From Candidatus Peregrinibacteria bacterium (lineage in GTDB: Bacteria; Patescibacteriota; Gracilibacteria; UBA1369; LOWO2-01-FULL-3): a stretch of 64,000 bases of DNA. The notes beneath the pieces were generated by a model that did not search any database, was not told the origin of the DNA, and saw only the letters and a program-made list of their open reading frames with translations. Made by a program: the position numbers and the translations under genes. Where the stretch lies: the NCBI GenBank assembly GCA_026395515.1, contig JAPLYN010000005.1:1-64000 (forward strand), written 5' to 3'. The stretch's first letter is position 1, and each line of letters starts with the position of its first letter. Below are positions 16,079 through 24,083 of the stretch, in pieces.

Positions 16079-16624
16079 TTATTTCTTCTTCACCTGTGTA
16101 AACTCTAGTTCAACCGGAGTTTCACGTCCGAAGATAGTGATAAGTACTTTCACACGACCCTTATCTTCATCAATTGTGCTGATAAGACCATCGTAATTTG
16201 CGAAAGGACCATCGAGTACGATAACGTTGTCTCCAACAGTAAAGTCGATCTTGAATTTTGGTTCTGCTTGACCCATATGTCTCTTGATAACTTTCCATTC
16301 TTCAGGAGAAACAGGAACTGGAATAGTGCCAGATCCTACGAATCCAGTTACGTTTGGAGTATTTCTTACTACATACCAGCTATCATCTGTTACAGTCATA
16401 TCAACCAATACGTAACCTGGGAAAATACGTTTTTCTTCAGTTACTGGTTGACCTTTTTTAATTACAATCTGAGTTTCCTTTGGCACTACTACGTCAAAAA
16501 TCAAATCCTGCATTCCCAAAGATTCAATACGTTGCTGTAAAGCTTCACGAACTGCATCTTCGTAACCTGAATAAGTATGAATTACATACCAATGACGACC
16601 TGTATTTTCTTGCTGTCTTGCCAT
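16079..16624 (-). CDS. nusG: Transcription termination/antitermination protein NusG
   Basis: A transcription elongation factor that binds RNA polymerase and couples it to Rho or the ribosome. Its 181 residues comprise an NGN domain (RHWYVIHTYSGYEDAVREAL at about residue 10, then RIFPGYVLVDM and VRNTPNVTGFVGS) and a KOW domain (FTVGDNVIVLDGPFANYDG at about residue 130). Length and motif order are normal. It begins 2 bases after the secE stop and is followed almost immediately by an anchored protein instead of rplK. Confidence 0.96.
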   Translation of the reverse strand: MARQQENTGRHWYVIHTYSGYEDAVREALQQRIESLGMQDLIFDVVVPKETQIVIKKGQPVTEEKRIFPGYVLVDMTVTDDSWYVVRNTPNVTGFVGSGTIPVPVSPEEWKVIKRHMGQAEPKFKIDFTVGDNVIVLDGPFANYDGLISTIDEDKGRVKVLITIFGRETPVELEFTQVKKK

Positions 16625-16626
16625 AT

Positions 16627-16815
16627 TTAAGCTCTGGTAATGATTAAGTTGAATAGGTAGCTGAAGCCATAATCGACTGCTGCTAGGGCTACTGCCATAA
16701 CAACGCAGAATACTAATACGATTATAGTTAATCTTACTGCCTGGTTCTTAGTTGGCCACACGACTTTGGTCAATTCTTCGAAACTTGTTCTGATGTAGTT
16801 CTTGATTGCGTTCAT
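16627..16815 (-). CDS. secE: Preprotein translocase subunit SecE
   Basis: A 62-residue single-span SecE that stabilises SecY in the translocon. The signature region EELTKVVWPTKNQAVRLT precedes one membrane helix (about residues 29-52). It is the first gene of the operon with nusG and starts about 50 bases downstream of a good minus-strand promoter. Confidence 0.95.
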   Translation of the reverse strand: MNAIKNYIRTSFEELTKVVWPTKNQAVRLTIIVLVFCVVMAVALAAVDYGFSYLFNLIITRA

Positions 16816-16864
16816 TTTAGATAAATTAATGTAAACCGAAAAAGCCTTTGCGCTTCTGTTAAGG

Positions 16865-16894
16865 AATATAACATCTGCCCCTCAGACATTGCAA
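16865..16894 (-). promoter_or_regulatory. secE: secE operon promoter
   Basis: Reading the minus strand: -35 TTGCAA (16889-16894), 18-base spacer, -10 TATATT (16865-16870) preceded by TG (extended -10). The leader to secE is about 40 bases. It is arranged back to back with the plus-strand promoter at 16904-16932. Confidence 0.65.
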
Positions 16895-16903
16895 GCTATT
16901 TTC

Positions 16904-16932
16904 TTGAGAAAAATTCTTAAATATGGTAGGAT
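16904..16932 (+). promoter_or_regulatory. Promoter of the pilin-module/PKD surface cluster
   Basis: TTGAGA (16904-16909), 17-base spacer, TAGGAT (16927-16932). Transcription would start near 16939, about 40 bases before ATG 16979. It is divergent from the secE promoter. Confidence 0.6.
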
Positions 16933-16978
16933 ATATAGATTAATTAAGCAACTTGTGAACAAGACAAAAACAAAAAAA

Positions 16979-17944
16979 ATGGTCAAGCTCATCCTTCAGT
17001 TCTTTGTAGTGATGGGGCTTATCAGTATATCACTTCATTTAAGCGCTTTTGCCGCTGGTTCTTCCTTTCTACCAGATGATCCTAGTGCAGTGAAAATTTA
17101 CACTAGTCACCAAATTCCTGGTGCTGAAGCCAATATTTCAGGTAAAAACGGTTTTGATATCTTGAAAGATGCCATTCTTGGAGGTCTTCAGTACGTAAAG
17201 ATTTTAACGGTTGTTGTGGGAATTTTGTTTATGACAATTATGGGCTACACCCTCGTAACCAATGGTAGCAGTGAGGAAGATGTCACTAAAGCCAAGAAAG
17301 GTATGATTTTTACAATTATAGCCTTTGTTATGATTAGTATGTCTCAGAATATCGCCAAGATTTTTGATATGACAGATGGTTCCGTACTAGGAAGTCCTCA
17401 AGAGATTTTGAATAGAGTTCATATCTTTGACAAACAAACAGAAATTTTCGTTACTTTCGTGAAATACGTTATTGGAACATATGCTGTGGTTCAGATCGTG
17501 CGTCATGGAGCAAAAATGGTCACAGCCGGCGGTAATGACGAAGAGATGGGAAAGAGAAAGAAGGCAATTATGTTTAATGTAGCTGGTCTTCTACTTATAT
17601 ATTTAGGAGATATTGCTATTAATAAGGTTTTCTACAAAGTAGATAAGACTGTTTATTCAGGTATTACTGGTGTTCATCCATATGCAGACGCTAAAGCAGG
17701 TGTTGATCAGATTGTAGGTATTACAAATCTCATCGTAACCTTTGTCGGTCCAGTGGGTGTGCTCATGCTTATAGTAGGAGCGATTATGTACGCAACTGCC
17801 GGAGGTCAAGATGAGCAATTGCAGAAAGCAAAAAGAATATTGGTTACGGCCGGAATCGGTTTGGTAATCATATTCGGTGCATTCGCTATCGTAAGTACTG
17901 TTTTGGCAGGAAAATTGCAGAGTATAGGATCAATAACTCCATAA
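16979..17944 (+). CDS. Multi-pass protein with three pilin-like two-helix modules (first copy)
   Basis: This 321-residue protein has a signal peptide (residues 1-26, ending SAFAA) and three tandem copies of a two-helix module at about 62-128, 152-216 and 243-309. Each module is a membrane helix, a short loop with Thr/Gly-rich residues, acidic pair and Lys cluster (TNGSSEEDVTKAKK, TAGGNDEEMGKRKK, TAGGQDEQLQKAKR), and a second helix. This matches the two-helix T4SS pilin-like (VirB2/TrbC-like) domain widespread in CPR; triplication in one chain is unusual. ATG 16979 is chosen over TTG 16889 because it gives a proper signal peptide and lies downstream of the promoter. The next gene follows after one base. 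Confidence 0.82.
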   Translation: MVKLILQFFVVMGLISISLHLSAFAAGSSFLPDDPSAVKIYTSHQIPGAEANISGKNGFDILKDAILGGLQYVKILTVVVGILFMTIMGYTLVTNGSSEEDVTKAKKGMIFTIIAFVMISMSQNIAKIFDMTDGSVLGSPQEILNRVHIFDKQTEIFVTFVKYVIGTYAVVQIVRHGAKMVTAGGNDEEMGKRKKAIMFNVAGLLLIYLGDIAINKVFYKVDKTVYSGITGVHPYADAKAGVDQIVGITNLIVTFVGPVGVLMLIVGAIMYATAGGQDEQLQKAKRILVTAGIGLVIIFGAFAIVSTVLAGKLQSIGSITP

Positions 17945-17945
17945 A

Positions 17946-18959
17946 GTGAAAAAAAATCTCAAAAAATTAGTTGTCTGTCTCATGTTTGTTAATCTTGGAT
18001 TAACGCTAAACATGGCAGTTACCAGCGCGCTTACTCCTGCTCCGGCACCAAGCGCTATACCAAGTCCTTTAGAATATTTGAAAAGTATTGGCAAAGATAC
18101 CAAGCTTCCTAATTACGTTGATACTGGTATTCATCCTGATGCAGCTGCTGAGACAAAGTCTGGTGTGGCTACAGTTACTAGTCCAATTTATTTTGCACTC
18201 GATCTTTTCAGATACCTTATAAGTACAATTGCTTTCATCTATATTATCGTCAACGCTATCAAATTAATTTCCACTACTAGTGAAGAAGAAGCCGGAAAAG
18301 TCAAAGATGGCCTCATCATGGCCGTACTAGGTTTTATTATTATTCAGGTTGCCGATATAGCCGTAAAAAAAGCATTTTTTGGAGAACAGGGGGAAGCTTT
18401 TCAGGACGTTGCTACTACGAAACTTTATGCCGCAGAAACGGTTAATCAAATTCGCGGAATTATTGGATTCTTTGAATACTTTTTGGGAGCTGTTGCAGTA
18501 CTTGTTCTGGTTATTAGAGGATTCACACTTATTACTAGCGCTGGTAACGAAGAGGAGATTGGTAAGGCAAAAAAACAAGTTCTTTACGCTATGGCAGGTT
18601 TAATAGCCGTTGGACTATCCGAAGTGGTTGTCCGCGGATTTATTTTCCCAGCAAACGGCAGTCAGTTGCCGAGTACACAAATGGGTATGCATATTATAGT
18701 TAGCGTTACTAATTTCTTAGTTGGCTTCATTGCCATCGCTTCATTCATTATGCTTTTCTACGGAGGATATAGTTACGTAGTTTCTGGTGGAAATGAAGAA
18801 GTAAAAGACAAAGTTAAGAAAATTATTTTTGGTGCTGTAATGGCCTTAATTCTTTCAATGGGCGCCTTCGCCGCGGTGAATACGATGATAAAATTTGATA
18901 ACCCGGATAACGCCTCCAGTACGACCTCTCCAGCCACTTTGCCGACTAATGTTCCCTAA
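17946..18959 (+). CDS. Multi-pass protein with three pilin-like two-helix modules (second copy)
   Basis: This 337-residue paralogue of the preceding gene starts at GTG 17946, one base after its stop. A signal peptide (residues 1-28) is followed by a Pro/Ala-rich stretch and three two-helix modules at about 84-142, 170-232 and 250-313, with loops STTSEEEAGKVKD, TSAGNEEEIGKAKK and VSGGNEEVKDKVKK. A Ser/Thr/Pro-rich tail ends the chain. The two triple-module proteins together could supply six pilin-like units and may form a membrane ring or pore. That is an inference; families with one module are thought to be related to conjugative pilins. No ATPase partner lies in the window. Confidence 0.82.
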   Translation: MKKNLKKLVVCLMFVNLGLTLNMAVTSALTPAPAPSAIPSPLEYLKSIGKDTKLPNYVDTGIHPDAAAETKSGVATVTSPIYFALDLFRYLISTIAFIYIIVNAIKLISTTSEEEAGKVKDGLIMAVLGFIIIQVADIAVKKAFFGEQGEAFQDVATTKLYAAETVNQIRGIIGFFEYFLGAVAVLVLVIRGFTLITSAGNEEEIGKAKKQVLYAMAGLIAVGLSEVVVRGFIFPANGSQLPSTQMGMHIIVSVTNFLVGFIAIASFIMLFYGGYSYVVSGGNEEVKDKVKKIIFGAVMALILSMGAFAAVNTMIKFDNPDNASSTTSPATLPTNVP

Positions 18960-18974
18960 AACGTTTTAAAGGCA

Positions 18975-19003
18975 TTGCCAGAACGACACATAACCCATAT
19001 AAT
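18975..19003 (+). promoter_or_regulatory. Promoter of the giant PKD protein gene
   Basis: TTGCCA (18975-18980), 17-base spacer, TATAAT (18998-19003), 11 bases before ATG 19015. A transcript starting near 19010 would have almost no leader. Confidence 0.7.
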
Positions 19004-19014
19004 CTCCGCGAAAC

Positions 19015-22000
19015 ATGTCGTTCGTACTTTTGAAAAAATTCCTCAAAAAGTCCATCATAGTCTCATTTTTTACCACCCTTCTGTTGGTAATTTTGTTGCC
19101 TATGGCTCACGCCTTTGATTGGGGCAGCCAGGGTGACTGGGGTAAACTCTTTAGTTCAGGGGACCAGAACGCGATTTCTTTTACTCAATATACTGGTCAA
19201 TTGGCTCAGTTAAGTAGTGATGGATATGACACTGCTTTGACTTCTTCTTCCGACCTTAAGCAATATGTTATTAAGGTTGTTAATTTTGCTCTTGGATTTT
19301 TGGGACTTATCGCCGTATTGATCGTTATATATGGAGGTGTCCTTTATGTGACTGCCGCTGGTGAAGATGAAAAAGTGGGTAAAGCAAAGAAGGCCATCGG
19401 CTATGCTGCGATAGGTTTATTGATAGTGATGGGTTCTTTTGCTTTTGTTAACACTATAATAAAGAGTGGTAGTGGTGGAGCGGACCAAGGAAATGGAGCT
19501 ACGGCTATCACTGCAACAGCAGGTTTCAATGCTTCGGCTGAACAGGTTCGCGCTCTAGCAGCTCAAATTTACAGTGGCTATTCCTTTTTGGCTCAAAGCA
19601 CCGATGAATTAAAAAATATACAAAATGATATTAGTAAAGATTCTTTAGCTCCTAATAATTTTCCAAGCAAAACTTCTGTTCTTACTTTCCTCGGCAGTGT
19701 TGCTAGCAAGTTGAATACTATGAAATCTAAACTTCCTAGTTTTTCAGTAGCTGAGGCTAGCATCAATACAGCATTGAGGGATCTCGATAAAGACATTGAT
19801 AAGATAAATAATGTAGGAAGTGAAAGATATATGACTCTCGATTCCAGCGGTAAGGCTATCTATTGTGATGTTCATGATGAACGAGCTTTCTTGCAGGGAG
19901 TTGAGGCTTATTCCGATCAGCAGATTTGTTCTAATGATAGTGTTCTTGGAAAAGGAAATAAGAGCAATATAAATTATAATCATTATTATTCAGAAGGTTT
20001 ATACGAATCCTGGTCTACTATTTATGCTAAGTACCACGGAGATTCTAAATACGCTACTTTGGATAGTTCTACGGGAAAATCCTCAGGTGCTTTTGACGGC
20101 AAATTTTACAATGACATTATTCAGAAGATATCTGGTTCATATCACGAAGATTTGATTAGAATTTTCTCAGAACTAGAAGGAATCTATGCGAATTATTCAA
20201 ATATTGATGCAATAGGTGGAGCAGGAAGTAAATCAAAAGCTGCCCACGATATTATGCAGAACGAAAGTGGCTATGGTTATAAGTTTTCTTCTTTATCCAT
20301 CGGTGATACTGGCTATACTGCAGGTGCTGTGGTCAAGGAAGATGCTTCAGGATTTATGAGTGAAATCTCTAAGTGGAGTATTTCCTCCGAGGTTGATAAG
20401 GCTGGAAATTTTATGGTTTACGGTCTTAAGCAACAGGCCGTACTTTATGATGAATTGAAAAAACTCAAATTCGTACAGGCTCGTCTTACTGCTGATACTA
20501 TTGAGGGTTCCGCACCTTTAACTGTTACTTATAATGCTCTCGCGACTGTGGATCCGTCTGGTGGTAGTGTTCAGGGAGATCACATAGTTTGGGACCTAGC
20601 TGGAACTCAAACTGTTGCTAATCTTACGAGCGGTAATTATAACACTAAGACCGCTACGTTGATTGGAACTAATATGCTTTCTCCAGTTGATAATTCTGTG
20701 GATTGTACTTTTGCTCCAGCTGGAAAAGATGCTACCGATTTTATCGGTGCCACTGCTAAGAGATGCGTCTACAACAAACCAGGTACCTACACCGCAGCGG
20801 TAAAAATTAATTCCAATGATCCTACTAAGTTTGCTCCTGGAATTAGTATTTTGACTATTAAGGTAAGACCGCCAACTACAAAAATTGAATTAAGTGTTCA
20901 GGCTAGCGGCGAGCAAGAAGCTCACACTGTGATGCATTATGATAACGATGTACTCCTTGATGATTTAAGAACTGTCCAGGTTACAGCAACAGATGCTAAA
21001 AACGGCATCACGTTCGATGCCACTAAGACTCAAGATGTAAAACAATATAAATGGGATTTCGGTGACGGCAAGACTAGTGATTTTAGTAGCTCAGGAAAAG
21101 TGAGTCATAGCTATAAAGATCCAGGAAAGTATCAAGTTAGGTTGGAAGTTTTGAGTATTCTTGATGTTAAAGATAGCAAGATTTTCTCTTTAGAAATTTC
21201 TTCAATTGCCGCCAAACTTAAGGCTAATCCTTCGAGCGGTAGCAATATAAACGATACGGTACTTTTTGACGCTAGTGCCTCTAAGTCCGATCTTGGAAAA
21301 ATTACTAATTACAAATGGACAATAGCTCCAAGCGCTGGTCAGCCTATTCCTCAGTCCTTACAGGATCAAATTAGCAAAGATTATCCATTCGCCGATGAAG
21401 GTGCAGCTCTTAGAACTGTAACCCACGCCTTTAAATATCCTCTCAATTACGATATTACAGTTGAGGTAAAGGATGATGCTAATAACACTGCTAAAGCTTT
21501 AATTCAAAATTTCCGTGTTCGTTCTCAGCCTCCTGTTGCCCAATTTGATTTCAAGCCTCAGGACAAAACTCAACCAGGTACATTCTACTTTGATGGTAGC
21601 AAGAGTTATGATCCAGATGGCACTAAAGATTTTACTTTCTTATGGTCGGTAAATCCTAATTGTGATGCAAGCACTTGTATTCCTGTGAATAAGGCTGGTA
21701 ATTCTTTCACAAGTAAAACTCCAATTATTAAATTCAAAAAGCCTGGTTCATACAGTGTGACTCTTAAAGTTATAGATCCAATTAATCCAAAAGAATCATC
21801 TGAATTAAGTAAGACTGTAAAGGTTGATGATGTTCTCGATATTGCTTGGGATCCTGATCAACAAGTTACCGCATCAATTGGAGACAATGGTCAGGCAGAA
21901 ATTAAATTTAAATTAGTTAGCGATACCGCAAAAACTTACGAAATAAATTTTGGTGATGGTGAAACTGGTAACGGAGATTTTGGCGATAAAATTACTCACA

Positions 22001-24036
22001 CCTATACAAAGGCGGGTAAGTATACGGCCAAAGTTACCGTTTATGATGAGAATGACAAAACTAATACGATTGATAGAAAAATATTCATCAGCGGTGGAGA
22101 TCAACCAATCGCGAAGGCAAGATTCTACATTAATACTGAGGAAGTTCAGGATTTGGCAGAGACGATTAAGGTTAGCAAACAAGACGTTTTAACTTTTGAC
22201 GCTTTCGATTCTAAAAACTCTGATGGCAGCACAAAGAATCTCAAATATAGCTGGGATTTTGGTGATGGCAAGAATAGTTCAAAGATGAAAGCTACTCATA
22301 CTTATCATGAATTAAGCCCTAAGGATCCAGGTTATTATAAAGTGAAATTGAGCGTGTATGACAGCAAGGATTCAGAAAAAATGGCCTCAGACGAATTTGA
22401 AGTGGAAGTGGTAAATATGCCACCGTCATTCTCTTCTATTTCTGCTGTCCCTCAGCCTGTAAATAACACTCTGGTTACTCCAGTCGTAGCTGTGATGAAA
22501 GTGTATGGAGCAAACGATCCAGATGGCCAAATTGTGAAATATAAATGGTGGTATTTTGATATAAAAAATCCTGACCAAAAATTTGGTGTTCAAATCACTA
22601 CTGCTCCAACTGCCAAATTGACAATTGGTACTCGTGGAAAAGAAGGGGATGAGATCAATTATGGGTTTGGTTTGGAAGTTACTGATTCTGATGGACTCAC
22701 ATATTCAAACGAAGAAGCAATTCAGCAAGGACAGGTTGCTAAGCTAGACGTAGTAAATGGTGCGAACGCTCTTCCTACTGCTAAATTTAGTGTAAACAAT
22801 ACTTCTGTGTTTGCTGGAGATAAAGTGACTTTCTCTAGTAGTTCTACGGATCCGGACGGCAAAATTTTCCAATACATTTGGGATTTCGAAGGAGACGGAT
22901 TCTTCAATGATGAGCCTACTGATCAAAGCTCTGTAGAACACGTTTATACGAAAATAAATAAAGCTGGTTATGATGTTCGTCTAAAAGTTATTGATGATAA
23001 GGGAGGAGAATCAATTTCTGAGCCAATTAAAGTTCATGTAGATTCTTTAGCTAAGCCTCCGGTAGCTGGTTTCACCTTTGCTTCAATTCCTGGAAGCGAT
23101 GGTTTGAAAATTAAATTCACAAATACTTCTACTGCCGACACTAAGGCTGGTGCAGAAATTTTGAGCTATCAATGGGATTACGATACAGATTCCTTATTGC
23201 CAACTGCTGACAGCAACGGAGATGGCAATAAGACAAATGATATAGATTCACAGGCTAAGGATCCAGAACGTCTATATGGAGAAAAAAATACTTATAAAGT
23301 TAAATTAACAGTAACCGACAGCCAAGGGAATAAAGATGAAGTGATTAACGCTCTCAAAATTCCTATGGCCAATCCGCCTCAAGTTTCATTCACTTCCACC
23401 GTAAAGGATGGGCAAGTAGTTTTTACGAATACTTCTAAAGGTGATGTAGCGAGCGGCAGTATTATTACAAAAAATATTTGGGACTTTGACGTGAATACTG
23501 ATTCAGATGGTGACGGCAAAAAGGATAATGACAATGATTCCGCTTTGAAGGACCCTACATTCGCTTATCCTAAGCCTGGAACTTACAAAGTGAAATTAAC
23601 TGTAATAGATAACCAAGGAGGAGTCGCTTCAGTCTCAAACGATGTAGTTTTTACAGCTAATAGTTCTCAGCCAGTAAATAATCCAACAGGCACTCAGGCT
23701 GGAGCAGCCACTAGCGGAACATTGAAGGCAGTTTTATTTAGTGATCCAGCACCTACGGCGGACGGAGCAATCTATTTGACTGGAACAAGCGGCACGATAA
23801 AATTCGACTTCTCCAAATCTGCTGGGGCAGTTCAATATTATATTATCGATAAAAATATTTATTTCGACACAGATGGGGATGGAGATAAAACAAACGATCA
23901 AGACTTCAAGACCAGCTTACCAGGTACTTGGTCAACTAATTTTGATAAGTCTTGGGGACAAGATGTATTAAAATTAACAGTAACTGATATCTATGGAAAT
24001 AAAAGCTTCGTTACTCAGGAAATTAAATTTAAATAA
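19015..24036 (+). CDS. Giant surface protein: pilin-like module plus about 10 PKD-type domains
   Basis: This 1673-residue protein has an N-terminal signal or anchor helix (about 10-33), then one two-helix pilin-like module (81-151, loop TAAGEDEKVGKAKK), a helical region (about 165-490), then a string of PKD-like Ig folds with WDFGDG-type strands near residues 524, 678, 765, 875, 975, 1078, 1175, 1286, 1384 and 1487, and a last related unit near 1608. Three of the late domains contain acidic loops of the DSDGDGKKDND type, which look like calcium sites. The protein is probably exported and displayed outside the cell, held by the two-helix module. It has its own promoter. Comparable PKD giants are suspected adhesins in CPR bacteria; binding partners are unknown. 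Confidence 0.85.
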   Translation: MSFVLLKKFLKKSIIVSFFTTLLLVILLPMAHAFDWGSQGDWGKLFSSGDQNAISFTQYTGQLAQLSSDGYDTALTSSSDLKQYVIKVVNFALGFLGLIAVLIVIYGGVLYVTAAGEDEKVGKAKKAIGYAAIGLLIVMGSFAFVNTIIKSGSGGADQGNGATAITATAGFNASAEQVRALAAQIYSGYSFLAQSTDELKNIQNDISKDSLAPNNFPSKTSVLTFLGSVASKLNTMKSKLPSFSVAEASINTALRDLDKDIDKINNVGSERYMTLDSSGKAIYCDVHDERAFLQGVEAYSDQQICSNDSVLGKGNKSNINYNHYYSEGLYESWSTIYAKYHGDSKYATLDSSTGKSSGAFDGKFYNDIIQKISGSYHEDLIRIFSELEGIYANYSNIDAIGGAGSKSKAAHDIMQNESGYGYKFSSLSIGDTGYTAGAVVKEDASGFMSEISKWSISSEVDKAGNFMVYGLKQQAVLYDELKKLKFVQARLTADTIEGSAPLTVTYNALATVDPSGGSVQGDHIVWDLAGTQTVANLTSGNYNTKTATLIGTNMLSPVDNSVDCTFAPAGKDATDFIGATAKRCVYNKPGTYTAAVKINSNDPTKFAPGISILTIKVRPPTTKIELSVQASGEQEAHTVMHYDNDVLLDDLRTVQVTATDAKNGITFDATKTQDVKQYKWDFGDGKTSDFSSSGKVSHSYKDPGKYQVRLEVLSILDVKDSKIFSLEISSIAAKLKANPSSGSNINDTVLFDASASKSDLGKITNYKWTIAPSAGQPIPQSLQDQISKDYPFADEGAALRTVTHAFKYPLNYDITVEVKDDANNTAKALIQNFRVRSQPPVAQFDFKPQDKTQPGTFYFDGSKSYDPDGTKDFTFLWSVNPNCDASTCIPVNKAGNSFTSKTPIIKFKKPGSYSVTLKVIDPINPKESSELSKTVKVDDVLDIAWDPDQQVTASIGDNGQAEIKFKLVSDTAKTYEINFGDGETGNGDFGDKITHTYTKAGKYTAKVTVYDENDKTNTIDRKIFISGGDQPIAKARFYINTEEVQDLAETIKVSKQDVLTFDAFDSKNSDGSTKNLKYSWDFGDGKNSSKMKATHTYHELSPKDPGYYKVKLSVYDSKDSEKMASDEFEVEVVNMPPSFSSISAVPQPVNNTLVTPVVAVMKVYGANDPDGQIVKYKWWYFDIKNPDQKFGVQITTAPTAKLTIGTRGKEGDEINYGFGLEVTDSDGLTYSNEEAIQQGQVAKLDVVNGANALPTAKFSVNNTSVFAGDKVTFSSSSTDPDGKIFQYIWDFEGDGFFNDEPTDQSSVEHVYTKINKAGYDVRLKVIDDKGGESISEPIKVHVDSLAKPPVAGFTFASIPGSDGLKIKFTNTSTADTKAGAEILSYQWDYDTDSLLPTADSNGDGNKTNDIDSQAKDPERLYGEKNTYKVKLTVTDSQGNKDEVINALKIPMANPPQVSFTSTVKDGQVVFTNTSKGDVASGSIITKNIWDFDVNTDSDGDGKKDNDNDSALKDPTFAYPKPGTYKVKLTVIDNQGGVASVSNDVVFTANSSQPVNNPTGTQAGAATSGTLKAVLFSDPAPTADGAIYLTGTSGTIKFDFSKSAGAVQYYIIDKNIYFDTDGDGDKTNDQDFKTSLPGTWSTNFDKSWGQDVLKLTVTDIYGNKSFVTQEIKFK

Positions 24037-24037
24037 C

Positions 24038-24054
24038 ATGCGACGAAGTCGCGT
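24038..24054. repeat. Intergenic palindrome with GAA loop
   Basis: GCGAC-GAA-GTCGC (24040-24052), extended by A-T and T-G pairs, sits directly after the stop of the giant PKD gene. It belongs to a recurring set of GAA-loop palindromes in this window. Confidence 0.5.
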
Positions 24055-24083
24055 AATATCAAGAAACATAAACCTCTAAATAT

